NCBI GenBank assembly: GCA_009663005.1
Contig: VIGQ01001584.1
Coordinates: 5,001 to 33,296, forward strand
Direction: 5' to 3'
From: Actinidia chinensis
Taxonomy: Eukaryota; Streptophyta; Magnoliopsida; Ericales; Actinidiaceae
DNA: 28,296 bases
A program made the translations under genes and the position numbers. Below, in pieces: positions 8,246 to 19,329 of this stretch. Below the pieces are notes generated by a model. The model was not told the origin of the DNA. It was given only the letters and a program-made list of their open reading frames with translations, and searched no databases. Every line of letters starts with the position of its first letter. Position 1 is the first letter of the stretch.

Positions 8246-10359
8246 AAAGTCTTCCGAACGAATCCAAATTGGCCACGGCCAAGGACAATCCTCTTCTACC
8301 GTCGCTCCATTGGCGCCGCGGCCATGGGTGGCCGGACAGTCCTACCTGAAGAATCCAAGACTACTCTTCTCCGGCATTCGAAAACCTCGTGAACCGCTTC
8401 TCCTGTACAACCTCACAATGGTCATCGACTGCGAGTTCGACGGGCCTCATCAGCAACCAAATCTACGATGGCTGCAGAGGTATTACTCGGCCCAAACCTC
8501 CCCCACCACTCGGACCGCCTCAAGATCAGCATACCACGAAAAGGAGCAGAGCATTAAACGTCGCAAGCGAATGAACGAAGAGGGTACAGACTGCCCTTCG
8601 AAGGGGTGGAATGCAAATGGGTTTGGGTTCTGTCGACAATCGCAGTCAAGGGATTTTTTATAAACCTCGCGACATGAATTCGACGCTAAGATCTGACAGC
8701 TCCAGTCCTTCAATGGACCTACCCCAAGAAGCACAAACAGGAGGGTTCTGAATTCCTACATTCCCCAATAGTGAAGCAAGCAATCGATAAACTATGAGAA
8801 TGAAGGGCGTGTGAAGATTTCACGGTGCGATTACACAGAAACATGTACAGTTTGACCGATATGTGGACGGGGTGTGTGTGAATTCGATGTCCTCCCGCGA
8901 AATTCGAACACCCTCGCGATGGACCATCGAGGAAGAGCATGGTGTTGAAGGATTACAGAGATGTAAGACGAAGAGAATTATTATAGCGAGGTTGGGAAGG
9001 CGTGGAAAGAGAGGGTACTTGAACTATAAGGACCGCCGGGGGACAGGCAATCCCAGCTGATAGCGTGCTATGTGCCAAAACTCTTGAATTTGATTGGGTA
9101 TGACTTGGAGTGGACGGAGATTAGGACCAACTCGGATCTGCGGAAGTTGCTGGATGGCCACGGCCAAACCGACGGTCGATTCTCAGTGGTGGATGGAAGA
9201 TATTGACATGCACAGTTGAGTTAAATGATAGGGAGTCGGCGGGGCCAGATTAGCTTACAGTCGCCTGAGGGTCACGGGCCAAGTAAAAAAGGTCAGTAAA
9301 AAAATTCGGTGAAATCACGTTATTTTTAACAGGTGGTATAAGCTTCAATAATTATTAAATAAGTTTAGGGTAAATTACCTGAACCTTCCCATGAAAAGTT
9401 TGTAGAAATTACTACAAGTACCCCTTTGTTGAGAAATTACAATAACCTCCCATGAGTTTAAACTTGCCAACATAGTCTCCCATTTTACACTGACCACTAC
9501 AAGCTTTATGGGTTAATTACACGCTAAAGCACCCTTGACAAATGTTACTTCTTTTATTTTTTTACGAAAGATATGATTGAAGTCAGAGGTTGACTTTGTG
9601 TATTAACTCAGAATATCAAGAAGGAGGTGGGGAGTGGTTAATATAAAATGCGAAAATTTATTACAATTAAACCTCAAGAGAGATTTTATAATTTTTCAAA
9701 CACGTTTTGTGTCTTAATCGAAACCTCAAGGCGAGGTCAGTGTATTACCCATACGTTTATATTACATACAATTTCTATTTCCCACACAATAATAATGGCT
9801 ACATACATTGTCCATTGTAATGTCATTCACATACAATGATCGCTAGGGGGGGGACACTATCGGGCTTAATCAATGTGTGTGGACGGTCTTTGGGTAGAGC
9901 TGTGGGACGAGCGTATCATCGTGTTCACGACCAACCACAAAGGGTAAGCTCGACCCGGCATGTTGCGCTCCGGGTCTGCTATGGACGTTCACATCAACAT
10001 GTCCTATTTGCAACCCGGGGCGGTGTGTTCAAGACTCCTCGAATTTAACTATCTGGCCTGAAAGCCCACGTGTGTGTTATGGAGAGATTGAGATTGATTG
10101 CATTCGCCCAATGAACTCGGCTGTTGCAGTTGAAGTTGGTCTTGAAAAGCTGTGATTGAGAATGATGAACCGGATGATGCCCTTCGTTTTTTTTTTTTTT
10201 TGTGGGCTAATCGGAGTTTGGTCTGTGAGAAGAGGCGGAAGGAGAAAATGAAGAGACCAAAGCGAAGAAGGGAATAGAAGTGAAAAACATAGAGAAAGGA
10301 GAGGAGAGTGAGAAATAGACGAGGATTGGGGGAGGAAGAGAATGAACATTCAAGGGTAG
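8246..10359 (+). pseudogene. Mitochondrial AAA-ATPase (ASD/BCS1-like), copy A, broken
   Basis: Pieces in several frames follow the plant ASD/HSR4 AAA-ATPase order. They are an N-terminal ESKLATAK-like stretch before the presumed membrane segment, the AAA-associated N domain (IRKPREPL, SNQIYDG), a KAWKRGYLLYGPPGTGKS-type Walker A at about 9003-9052, a Walker B/VEDIDC-like stretch at about 9190-9215, an intron, then GLLNFVDGL-like and LDPALLRPGRM-like pieces (about 9850-9990), and a charged lysine-rich tail. Intact family members are about 450-520 residues and act as mitochondrial or ER membrane-anchored AAA proteins. The ATG present in copy C is AAA here (8246-8248). Many one-base gaps break the frame, and a T15 run (10187-10201) interrupts the conserved ALRGLIEF segment. 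The final TAG at 10357 is the likely original end, judged by copies C and D. Confidence 0.8.
9368..9750. mobile_element. Mutator-like MITE in the intron of AAA copy A
   Basis: The ends GGGTAAATTAC and GTGTATTACCC are inverted. A 9-bp target duplication with one mismatch flanks it, ATAAGTTTA (9359-9367) and ATACGTTTA (9751-9759). Copy C has a single ATAAATTTA at the matching intron position (about 24987). The element is noncoding. The terminus and 9-bp duplication fit Mutator-like elements. Confidence 0.85.
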
Positions 10360-10472
10360 ATAGATGTTTTTTGTAGTGGTCTTTTATTTTATTTCAACTT
10401 CCAAAAAGATGCGATAGTTATATATTTAAGGATTGAAGATTTATTTTATGAAGGAAGGGGGACCGAGGTACT

Positions 10473-10607
10473 CCTGTTGTCTATAGAAAGCGTGACAGAT
10501 TTTGAGTGACCATTTATTAAAAATTAATGAATAGAATTTAATGTAAGATTTTTAGGTGATAGAGATGGCAGCTTTAGGGCATTTGTGAGGAAATAATAAC
10601 ATCCAAT
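10473..10607. mobile_element. Left half of the MITE split by CACTA
   Basis: This matches the left part of the unit 1 MITE (496-613), including gtgacagatttt and ttattaaaaattaatg. It is cut at 10607 by the CACTA terminus, and the right half resumes at 16927. Confidence 0.8.
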
Positions 10608-11240
10608 CACTACAAGAAAATTTGGTTATTTGGTGATGAATAAATTCGTCTTCTTAAATGCCATGATTTTCTCACAAATAGAGAGGTGAAAACTAGTGAC
10701 GAAATTATTTCAACAAAAGATCGGTCACAAAGAGTTCCTGGTTGCCAATTTTTATTTCATCACTTATAATGATTGTTTTTGATGAAATTGAAATTGGATT
10801 TCGTCACCCTAGAAGGAATGTGTTTTAGACAAAATATATTGTCACCAAGTGGACATTTTTTTGTTCACCATTTATCATTCGTAACTAACAGAATTGAAAA
10901 ACGATGATGTAAATTCAACCAATTACGTTGAGGAAAATCTCGTCACCTATTGTAACTATCCTTATGTCGAAATTATTTATCACCTATAGTGACTGTTTTA
11001 TGACGAAAAATATTTCATCAACATTTTGGATATTTTTTTGGTTCACCAATCATCTATCTTCATCACCAAGTAGGTCTAACAAAATGATCTTGTACAACAA
11101 CATAGGTGAAGTGAAAAAAAATCTGTCACCTAAAATTTTAAATTTAAAAATAGTAAATGTGAGAAACACTTGTCACCTATACTTAAAATTAAATCCAATC
11201 GTGACGAAAACTTTATTACAAAAAATATTTTAAGAAAAAG
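10608..11240. repeat. Left subterminal repeat region of CACTA
   Basis: Repeated variants of GTGACGAAA, GGTGATGAA and their complements (TTCGTCACC, TTGTCACC) recur every few tens of bases, separated by AT-rich spacers. In known CACTA elements such regions bind the element-encoded TNPA-type protein; here that role is inferred. Confidence 0.75.
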
Positions 11241-13320
11241 CTCTAGAATTGTCAGCTAAAACAACATTTATGATGAGATCAATGACAAAATAAAAATCAT
11301 CCCTAAGACCCAATCGAGGAATTTAATGTTTTGTCATTTAGAAATATCACATGTCAAAACCACACTAAAACTTTACCATAATAATTACAATTCTTCTAAA
11401 CCATGTATCTCGTGTACCAATAAAAACTAAGTACAAACTAGATCAGATATATTTTACACCATATATACTTCTTGTTCTATGCATCATCAAAAGAAAGAGT
11501 AGTTACATTATTGAAAAAACAAAGATCACAGATTAAAACTTGATCCAAAAAGAAACAAGTACCAGAAAAGAAGTCGATTAGCAATAGCACTCATTCATTA
11601 GTTCCCGCGAACCATGCCCTTTCTTCGTGGGATTTTTCTTCGCCAAACATATTCGAAATATTTTTTTGGTACAAGATCATAGGAAGTTGAAGTGAAGGAT
11701 CCTCAAAACAGTACCAGTGGTGAAACAAGCTCTTCCCCTAGAAAAGTTCAACAAATCACAAAGTAATGTAAATTGCATGGTTTATTTTGTACATTGTCCA
11801 CAATTTAGACATGATGATAAAATCTGTTACAAGAAATAAATAATAGCAAATTCTCTTTGATCAAACTAAAAACGGGGCTAAAAGTTATCCACAAGATTAT
11901 GTGCAGTCATGTATGTCTGGGGGAACCAAAAAGATTCTTGCATTATTTAAATTTGTTGTATTGAATTCCAGCAAGAGACGTATTTGTGTCAATAAGTGGC
12001 AATCAGCCAAAGCCTATCATTTTGATCACGTCACTGTGCATCTATTTCTCTTTTCACCTTATGATTGGCCAATCCTGAACATCGAGGATAAGGATCTAGA
12101 AAAGAGGAGGTCACATAGTGTCAGCGTAGTATTAGCGGAGTTAAAACTTGGCAAGGTTGAGAGGACACGGTCAATGCAAGGCATATGATTGGGTTGTGTT
12201 GTCCATTCACAGGAACTTTGTGTTGAAATCTTGATCTAAGCGGATGTTTACAGTAGGAGGTCCCCTTTTCCTTGTTCTCTTCTTTTTTTACCAAGAGCGT
12301 CATACTCGTTGTATTTATTTCTTAATCTATTAATGAACATAATTGTGTGGATGTCTCATAACTCATGATCGATTGATCAACTGAAAGATTCATTAGTTTT
12401 GAATATTCACGTGGTCCTTTTGTGTAAGTTTGCGGCCTATTTACCATCCACTTCATATTAGTAATTGGGGGTCACGAAAGCTAGGGCAAATTAACGAATC
12501 ATTCAAAACTTGGGGGGCAATATATTTACTGTGAGAATACTCATGAACACCCCACCCCACCCAAAAAGGCCATCGGCAAAGCTCTGTTGCAAAAAAAAGA
12601 AAAGCCAAAAGTTTATCTGGTACAATCAAGATAATAACAGAACAACCAAGCCCAAGGGACAACATAGAACTCACTGTGGATTAATGGAACTACTGGCAAG
12701 TGGCAACAAGGCTTTGTTTGAGTTGAGGTTGAATTAGGTTCCTACTTTATATACAATTACTTGAATGTCTAATTTCATCTTCTGGTGGGTCAGAGGCATG
12801 CATTTAAACTTTCAGCAACATTAAACCTCTCTCAACAACATTACCCACTCCCATCCCCCCCCCAAATCTAGTCCTGGAAGCTTGACTAGATATCACACAC
12901 CCAATCTGCAACACACGCTTGATTGAAACGAGAGAGAGAACCCATTTTCCAATCATCTCTTCTGTTCCACTTTTTATATATCTCGCATATTAAGTGTCAA
13001 GATCAAAGCATAGGAATGAACAACAAAGATATGCAACCCATACTTCTTGCCAAATAGCGCATAATAATTGCAATCCACAACGTATAGATGCTAACAACAC
13101 CCAGCAATTTGGGCGGTCCTTGCACTGAGTGACTGAAAGAAGTCAACTGAATTATCAGTGATTATTGCGTGAGAAATCACAAGTGCTGTATTCGTGCGCG
13201 CATGAAAGAATCTCAAACTAAACCATTTTGGATCACTACACTGGGGGGTCCTCTCACCAGCCATGTGGCAGAGCAAATCCGGCCAGTAGTTTTGTCATAA
13301 GCCTTCGCCCCGTTTGTATG
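11241..13320. other. CACTA interior, no gene recognised
   Basis: No long frame or known domain is visible. Short frames (for example 11901-12188 and 12510-12737 on the plus strand) look unlike any family I know. The region reads like untranslated or intronic sequence and may be the 3' flank of the minus-strand fragment at 13322-14242. Confidence 0.4.
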
Positions 13321-13321
13321 T

Positions 13322-14242
13322 TTAAGATGCCTCCTCCTTGATACGTGATCTTGCAGCTAATATTGGCGTAAGAGCAGCTTCTCTGTTCAGTTTGTAAACC
13401 TTGGTTCCACTGTCCCCGCCATGCAATGCATTTCTTTTCCGTTCTCAGTTCCCAGTTCTTGACATTTGTCTGATATCCCCAGAACGTTTATGTTTTAGGT
13501 GGATTTGAGCTCATTTTCTGTAGTTTTACCAAGAGAAACTAAAGTAGTCATGATGCATGAGAAAAAACCTACGAGCAAAATAAAAACAATAGAAAGAGTC
13601 TTAGTTTAATACAAAAGACAACTGTAGCTCACATTTATCATTGAGTTTCAAACCTATTTTTAACATGATCGAAATCCACGAGAACCTTGGTCTGTCAGTG
13701 CATTGGATTTTGCAGGTTATGCCAAATTTTGAAGGACAACATCATGAAACCTCCTTCCGAATAGGCCACATACCTCATAATTTAGTTTTTCTCTCCGCTA
13801 CGTCACACTTCACAAATACCCCAAACCCAACAAATCTTGGAAAACAAACTGACCTCAAATATTTGACCTCTACAAAAAATCTGGTCCCATTCTTCAACAT
13901 GGGATGAAGAGATCTGTTGTGGATGTAACATCCATTCAATTCCCCCGCACCTCAATGAAATGAAACACAAAATTACACAATCATGTACCAACCCTAAAAC
14001 GCAGGAATCAAAAGGCAATCGATATATTTGATTGATTGAAGAAATCAGAATTGCTCCCACCATCTGTAATGCTTCTTCATTTGATATTTGAAGCTTCCTA
14101 AATATAGAAGAAACTCAAACATAAGATAGTGGAGAATACAAAGACGTTGTTCGTAATACCATCATTTAATCTGCTCGCATATCAGAAGAGATAATACCTC
14201 AGTTAGTTTGTCGTCGTAGTCTGCTTGAGTGTCGACGCACAT
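13322..14242 (-). pseudogene. Possible captured gene fragment inside CACTA (unrecognised)
   Basis: Reading the minus strand, a CT/GA-rich leader is followed by an ATG (14242-14240) opening a 15-codon exon that begins MCVDTQADYDDK and ends at a GT donor (14198-14242). Further exon-like pieces have AG and GT borders: 14061-14093 (LQISNEEALQM), 13854-13913 (contains SSHVEEWDQ) and 13654-13691 (contains KVLVDFDH). The first three have lengths divisible by three. A final piece ends at a TAA (13322-13324) in a frame containing YKLNREAAL, but another frame there is also open. I do not recognise the protein. CACTA elements are known to pick up host gene pieces; whether this is one is inference. Confidence 0.3.
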
Positions 14243-15879
14243 CGCCTAATGGTCGTTGGCCCTTCTTGCTCGTCGCCCAGGCGTCGATTGAGGTAAGAGC
14301 CGCAGCGAGCGATCCCCTGCCCCTCACTCTCTCACTCTTTATTTTTTTCTTCCTCTCTCTCTCTTTACAGTTGTGGTTCGCTTGAAAATGGAAACGAAAA
14401 AAAAAAGGGAATTTGGGAGGAAAGCTTAGGGCTTTGGTATTTGAGGTTCTTTGGGCGGGATTTGGGGGTAAACTTCCTAGTTAATTTAGATTTAGAACTC
14501 TTTTGGATAATTTCACTTTGCACTCCTGTACGTTGATATAATTATCAGTTTTACCCTTTATTTTTAATTTTATCATTTCAAGCCTTACTTTTATATATTA
14601 TCACTTGCTCCCTTCAATTAGATTCTAAAAGGTTAAATTTCCCTAATGTCCTAAAAAATGCAAGTGCTAGTCACATGCTCGTTTTTCCCCGTCTACCTTA
14701 TGTGTCAATAGATGAAAGGTAAACATTAATAATTAACTAAAAGTCAGATGTGAATGACTAAAATTGATAGCAAAGAGATAACAAATGATAATTTAGTCAA
14801 AGTGCAATTTTCAAGCCTTACACAAATTACTTATCTAAAATCGATAAATACACTATATAGTCAAGGTCGATACATAAAAAAGAAAAGAAAAAAAAGGAAT
14901 AGAAAACGACGTAGCACTCTAATGAGAACGTGTCCCTTACTAAAAAGGTAATAGCTCGTTACATACGTGGCAGGTTTTGTAAAATTGCCCTTTAAACAAT
15001 GTCCCAACATATCATGAAAAATATTATTTTTCATATGAAATTATGTTCCGAGGAAGAAACTTTCTAACCCATTAGCCCAAAATTTACGAGAATGATAGAA
15101 TTGACAAGCGCAAAAATCAACTTTTTTATCGTCATGATTGTATTGCATTCATTGTGACGAATATAATATAGTTAATTACAATCCAGACTTAGCTTACAGA
15201 CAAAAATATCATTCAAATAATCAATTGTCCAGCAAGAAGCCTTCTAAACTCAATTTAGCGAATTGTTATAAAAACAATTAATCAATGCACAACAACAACA
15301 ACGATCTCGATCATCATGATTGTGTCCCACGGGTGCGTGACTAATGGTATATTTAATATAATACAAGGATTAGTTTATTATCTATTGTATTGAACAAATA
15401 GATGTTTAAGATCATTTACAACTACATAATTATTACCAAGTTTAAGATCCAAACTGTTTGGATTTCATGTCTCGGTTTTTCTCTCTTTATATCAACTCGA
15501 GATCTCGATGTCAACGTATGCCTGTTGATGAAATCTAATGCATTCCTAGGCATTAAAGTATATACTGGACAACATTACCCTCACTTGATTTTTATTCTTG
15601 GTATCGGAACATCTATCTTTTACATATTAGGAGTTCATCATTGTATCAAAAATAATTTAATCGCATATCGTAGACATTTAAACCGACATAAATATCATTC
15701 AAATAATAGTCCCAATATCTCATCAAAGAACTTTAATTCTAACTCATCAATCTTGATCGACACAAATTTTTTACGAGAATTAGATTTAATATTGAAGGAC
15801 AACACAATCAACGGTCATCCGAATTGTAAAATAGTTTTGATTTTTGAAGATCCCGCCACCCTAGCCCACCAAACTTAAT
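14243..15879. other. CACTA interior, leader-like then AT-rich, no gene recognised
   Basis: Bases 14250-14470 are GC-richer with CT repeats and could be the promoter or leader of the minus-strand fragment. The remainder is AT-rich. A plus-strand frame of 158 codons at 15402-15878 has no motif I recognise and runs to the edge of the subterminal array, so I do not call it a gene. Confidence 0.4.
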
Positions 15880-16926
15880 AAATTGGGGACTAAATCATTT
15901 TTCTCACACAAAACACCTTTTCTTTTGTTAGAAATTTTTTCTTTACTATTGATTTTAAATACTTTGGGTGACGAAATAATTTTCTCAAATCACATTATTA
16001 ATTGGGTGACTAAATCACTTTTCTCACGCAATTTCTTCCTTTTGGTGATGATTTTTTTGGTCAGCCGATTGACTGTATATAAATTAGGGTGACGAAACCA
16101 ATTTTCCTCCATCGCAAAATAAATACATTGGATGACGAAATAACTTCCTCACCGATACATTTACCTTTTATGAGGAAATTTTCTTGCACTTATTTGCTCA
16201 ATAATTTAGAGGTGATGAAATCAATTTGCTTCAGCAACCGAATGAATATATTGGGGACGAAATAATTTTCTCTTAGACCAACACTGCTTACCTTTTGTGA
16301 GGAAAAGTTTTCGTCACTTATTTATTTCAAATAATTAGAGGTGACGAATTAGGTTCTTCTTCACGCAAAATGAGTATATTCGATGACTAAATAATGAACC
16401 TTCACCAAACACTCTCTTTTGTTGAGGAAATTTTTCTGTCACCTAGTGTTTCCCAGACTTAGGTGACAACATTTTAATGTTTGTCCACGCAAAAAAATAC
16501 ATTGATTGACGAAATAACTTTTTGTATCACCCAAATAATTAGCTTTTTGGAGAAAATAATTCTCACTTATTATTTTTAAATAATTTTAGTGAGAAATAAG
16601 TTTTCTCACGGCAATCACATTCTTTTGTGAGCAATTTTTTTTGGTCCGCCTATGGGTTTTAAGTTTACATGAAATGGGAAAATATAGTGACGAGAAAAGT
16701 TAAGTCTCACCAAAACTTTTTTTTGTCCATTGTTTAGTGATGAAATTTATGTTTTCCCTCACTCATGGCATAATCTGACACAACAAAAGATTCATCATCT
16801 TAAATATTTGTTCCCTTCTAATTGATAGGAAATAATTTTGTCATCGACAAAATATGCATATTTGGTGACGAATTTTACCCTCGTCCCACGGGCATTTCGT
16901 CACTGATTTACAATTTTGTTGTAGTG
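15880..16926. repeat. Right subterminal repeat array of CACTA
   Basis: More than a dozen degenerate copies of a motif near TTGGGTGACGAAATAA occur (for example at about 15966, 16005, 16088, 16133, 16211, 16254, 16340, 16382, 16506 and 16865). They are interleaved with inverted forms such as TTTCGTCACTTATT (about 16308). Intervening phrases like TTTTGTGAGGAAA also repeat. The array is longer than its left counterpart. Confidence 0.85.
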
Positions 16927-17000
16927 AATAAATTCTTTATTAAATTTTATCCATTAATTTTTAAGAAGTGATCACTCAAAAATTGCCACATCTACAAGGC
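16927..17000. mobile_element. Right half of the MITE split by CACTA
   Basis: This continues the unit 1 MITE from its loop (aataaattcttt, ttatccattaattttt) to its outer end CTACAAGGC at 16992-17000. Confidence 0.8.
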
Positions 17001-17719
17001 AGCATGATTTCCTACTATCCTTACTACAGAAAATTAAATTATGCTTCCCTTATTACAGAAAATTCTCATCCTATATTTAAAGAAGTTTTTCAAACATAAT
17101 TGATTGCTTATTTATAATAACTGAATAAATGTCCTCATAAAAAGTTGACTTTTGATATAATGTAAATAAAAATTAATTGTACAACTCCACTCAGTTTAAT
17201 GTAAATTGGGCTGGTGTTTTAGGCCTGAGAATAAAAAGGTCTATCCCTTCTAAGTTCACGATGCAAACTAGTTAAGTACTAGTCATTCTTGAGTTGAGTC
17301 ATTCTAACCACAACCGAGTTTACCTCTTAAAATTGGTCCCCTCCCCTCCCCCCAATATTGCGGTGGGATTGGTCCCCTCATTTAGTCTAATTCCAAGGTG
17401 TTCTAATTTTGAGTTGAGTCTTCATACCTGACATTGCCATCGGCTATAATTGGGTCTTTCGATAATCAGGACTGAATTGATTCCTGAATTAACGATCTTT
17501 GGGTCGGATCAGTTTTTACTTTTACTCTCCTCCTTTATACTTTTTTACTTACTTCGTTACTCTACCTTACTTTCCGGCCACTAACAATACATGTCTTACC
17601 TTTTTTACTTACGACCACTTACTACTTTTCTTGTTTGCTTTCGCTCCCCCAACATAATTCTAAAAAGTTAGCGTATTAACGTACTAATTCAAGAAAGACA
17701 CTTGTTGTTCCCTCCTGTA
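17001..17719. other. Shared intergenic spacer of unit 2 with a TTTTTTACTTAC repeat
   Basis: Matches 700-1440 of unit 1. Bases 17513-17640 are an expansion absent from unit 1: the word TTTTTTACTTAC occurs at 17541 and again 60 bases later at 17601, within a pyrimidine-rich stretch. No gene is seen. Confidence 0.55.
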
Positions 17720-18180
17720 GGGCTCGTTTTGGAAGGAGGATATATGGTAGGGGATAAATTTTAGAGGGGGATAAATTTTAAAAAGGGGATAACTTTGGAG
17801 GGGGATAACTTTTAATTTTGTTTGGCATACTTTTTAGAATGGAGTGGATAAGAGTGGAGATAAGGAAGAAAGATATATCTAGAAACAAATATAAAATATT
17901 TAGAGATTAAAAATATATATTTATTTCTCTCTCTATATAGAAAAAAATTATACATTTTATTTCCTCGTTATATATGTTTTTTCTTATTCCCCCTCCCCTT
18001 ATCCCCGAATAACTTTTTTATTAGGTCTAGGCCACCAACAAGTATCCCGCATCTATTCATCTCCGTTGGCATAAATATCCGGAGGTTTAAATTATCCGCT
18101 CCATATCTACCAGCCAAACGCCAAGGAGAAAATTATCCGGGAAAAAAATTATCCCCTCTACATTCTATGCCAAACGACCC
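17720..18180. mobile_element. MITE of about 461 bp, unit 2 only
   Basis: The ends GGGCTCGTTTTGG and CCAAACGACCC are inverted, and unit 1 lacks the block (matching site about 1432-1450). Inside are repeated ggggataa/ttatcc words facing each other. The flanks show only a weak candidate 8-bp duplication (CTCCTGTA and CTCCACAG), so hAT membership is a guess. Confidence 0.7.
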
Positions 18181-18273
18181 CTCCACAGCTACGAAGAATT
18201 GTGTTGCACTTGGATACTGTCCCCAAGACGTTGTAATTACAGTCACAGAGTAGTATTACGAGTACACATAAAT

Positions 18274-18341
18274 TGAGTTTGAGTTTGAGTTGGAGTTTGA
18301 GTTTGAGTTGAGGTTTGAGTTTTGAGTCTGAGTCTGAGTTG
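18274..18341. repeat. GAGTTT hexanucleotide minisatellite
   Basis: About ten imperfect copies of gagttt or gagtct occur in a row. Unit 1 has only about one copy at the matching place (about 1577), so the expansion is unit-2-specific. Confidence 0.85.
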
Positions 18342-19019
18342 TTGTAATTTGGTTTCACTTTGATACCTTCTTGGTTAATTTTGTGAGACTAATAAGAAGT
18401 GAAACTTTAAGCAAAGCTAAATATTAAACCGAGTTTGAGTAATTTGATTTTTTTAATTATACTTTTTTTTATTTCATTTATTAGTCACTCTTCCCACTTT
18501 AAAATTTTTTACAAACATACAATAATACCTTACAAAAGTTTCAGTAAAAGAAATTCCACAAGTACAAATGTACAATGTAGTATTATCATTTTAAATTAAT
18601 AACAATCATTTTCCTAGCCTTTTCAGGAGGAAGTCAAGTGGACTTGATAACCTGGATCTCGATTTTTTCACACCATGCAATTGGAGCCACGGCTTTCCCA
18701 TCCCAACCCAGCTCAGCTTGCTTTTTTTTTTTTTGATATATTTATGTATTTTTTTTCCTTCATACTAATATTTGTTAAATTTATGTATTATGTTTATTTC
18801 TGTGAATATATAATACCAACTGGTTCTTAGATTTCTCAATTTATAAATAATTTGTTCATTGTGTCAATCCGTCTGTCTGATATTTCGACATTAATGTATT
18901 TCAAATTCTACTATTCTCAAATTTAAATGTTAAAATGTTTTGTAAATTCCAAAAACGAAGGTATATATTTGTGCTTATTTATGTAACTAAACACGTTAAA
19001 GTGATTCAGATGTCGAAAA

Positions 19020-19180
19020 ATTATTCTTAGTGCAAATTTGGAGAACCGAATAATAAATCAACTGTAAGCTATTGCGTATATCCATGCTTCCACCCTAATT
19101 TTAGTGTTTCTTTACTAGAAAGCCAACGGCAACTTCAATGGTCATACGTCAAGAAGTGACGCAAGCCTGATAATACACGA
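19020..19180 (+). promoter_or_regulatory. Conserved upstream segment of AAA copy B
   Basis: This segment matches parts of the 5' flanks of copies A (7690-7870) and C (23540-23755), including an (a)gagaacc phrase and atggtcata.gtcaa.gaagtga. It indicates that copy B was duplicated with its genomic flank, not through mRNA. The TATA-like box and CT-rich leader seen in A and C are not found here. Confidence 0.5.
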
Positions 19181-19329
19181 GTGACCTCATAACATTGGCA
19201 AGCTCACGTAATGTGACACATGAAAAATGCTAACAACAGTCACTGCTGCATAATATCGCAAAAGTGGAAAGTATCTAAAAAAGTGTGAAATATATAAAAA
19301 GTATAAAACTTATGAAATTATTTTTTTTA

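Larger units (their letters stand above)
46..10359. repeat. Tandem segmental duplication, unit 1
   Basis: This segment is collinear with unit 2 (10376-25563). Matching blocks include 395-620 with 10380-10600, 610-800 with 16927-17130, 1330-1420 with 17470-17705, 1570-1965 with 18270-18715, 2560-2780 with 18760-18990, 2800-3130 with 20750-21420, 3660-4190 with 21500-22720, 4390-4870 with 22725-23290, 7455-7880 with 23300-23770 and 8110-10359 with 23770-25540. The leader 46-470 also matches 25580-25975. Divergence is substantial and includes many one-base gaps. Unit-specific insertions account for most of the length difference. Confidence 0.9.
10608..16926. mobile_element. CACTA (En/Spm) element, 6319 bp, nonautonomous
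   Basis: The left terminus CACTACAAGAAAATTTG and right terminus CAATTTTGTTGTAGTG are typical CACTA inverted repeats. They are flanked by a perfect 3-bp duplication AAT (10605-10607 and 16927-16929). The uninterrupted target is visible in unit 1 (acctaataaattc, about 606-618). Both ends carry arrays of short motifs around GTGACGAAA in either orientation, the expected subterminal binding-site architecture. The interior of about 4.6 kb has no long frame and no recognisable TNP2-type transposase, so it probably depends on a transposase supplied elsewhere. Confidence 0.95.

Noticed and set aside
14490..15000. A further MITE nested inside CACTA
   Set aside because: The ends look weakly inverted (gataatttcacttt and aaaattgccc), but no target duplication or empty site is available.
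15402..15878. Longest open frame of the window, 158 codons, inside CACTA
   Set aside because: It has no recognisable domain, its composition follows the AT-rich DNA, and it abuts the subterminal repeats. There is no sign of selection for coding.
15880..16926. Regularly spaced repeats resembling an array with spacers
   Set aside because: The repeats are degenerate, occur in both orientations and sit at a CACTA end, so they are transposon subterminal motifs and not a CRISPR array.
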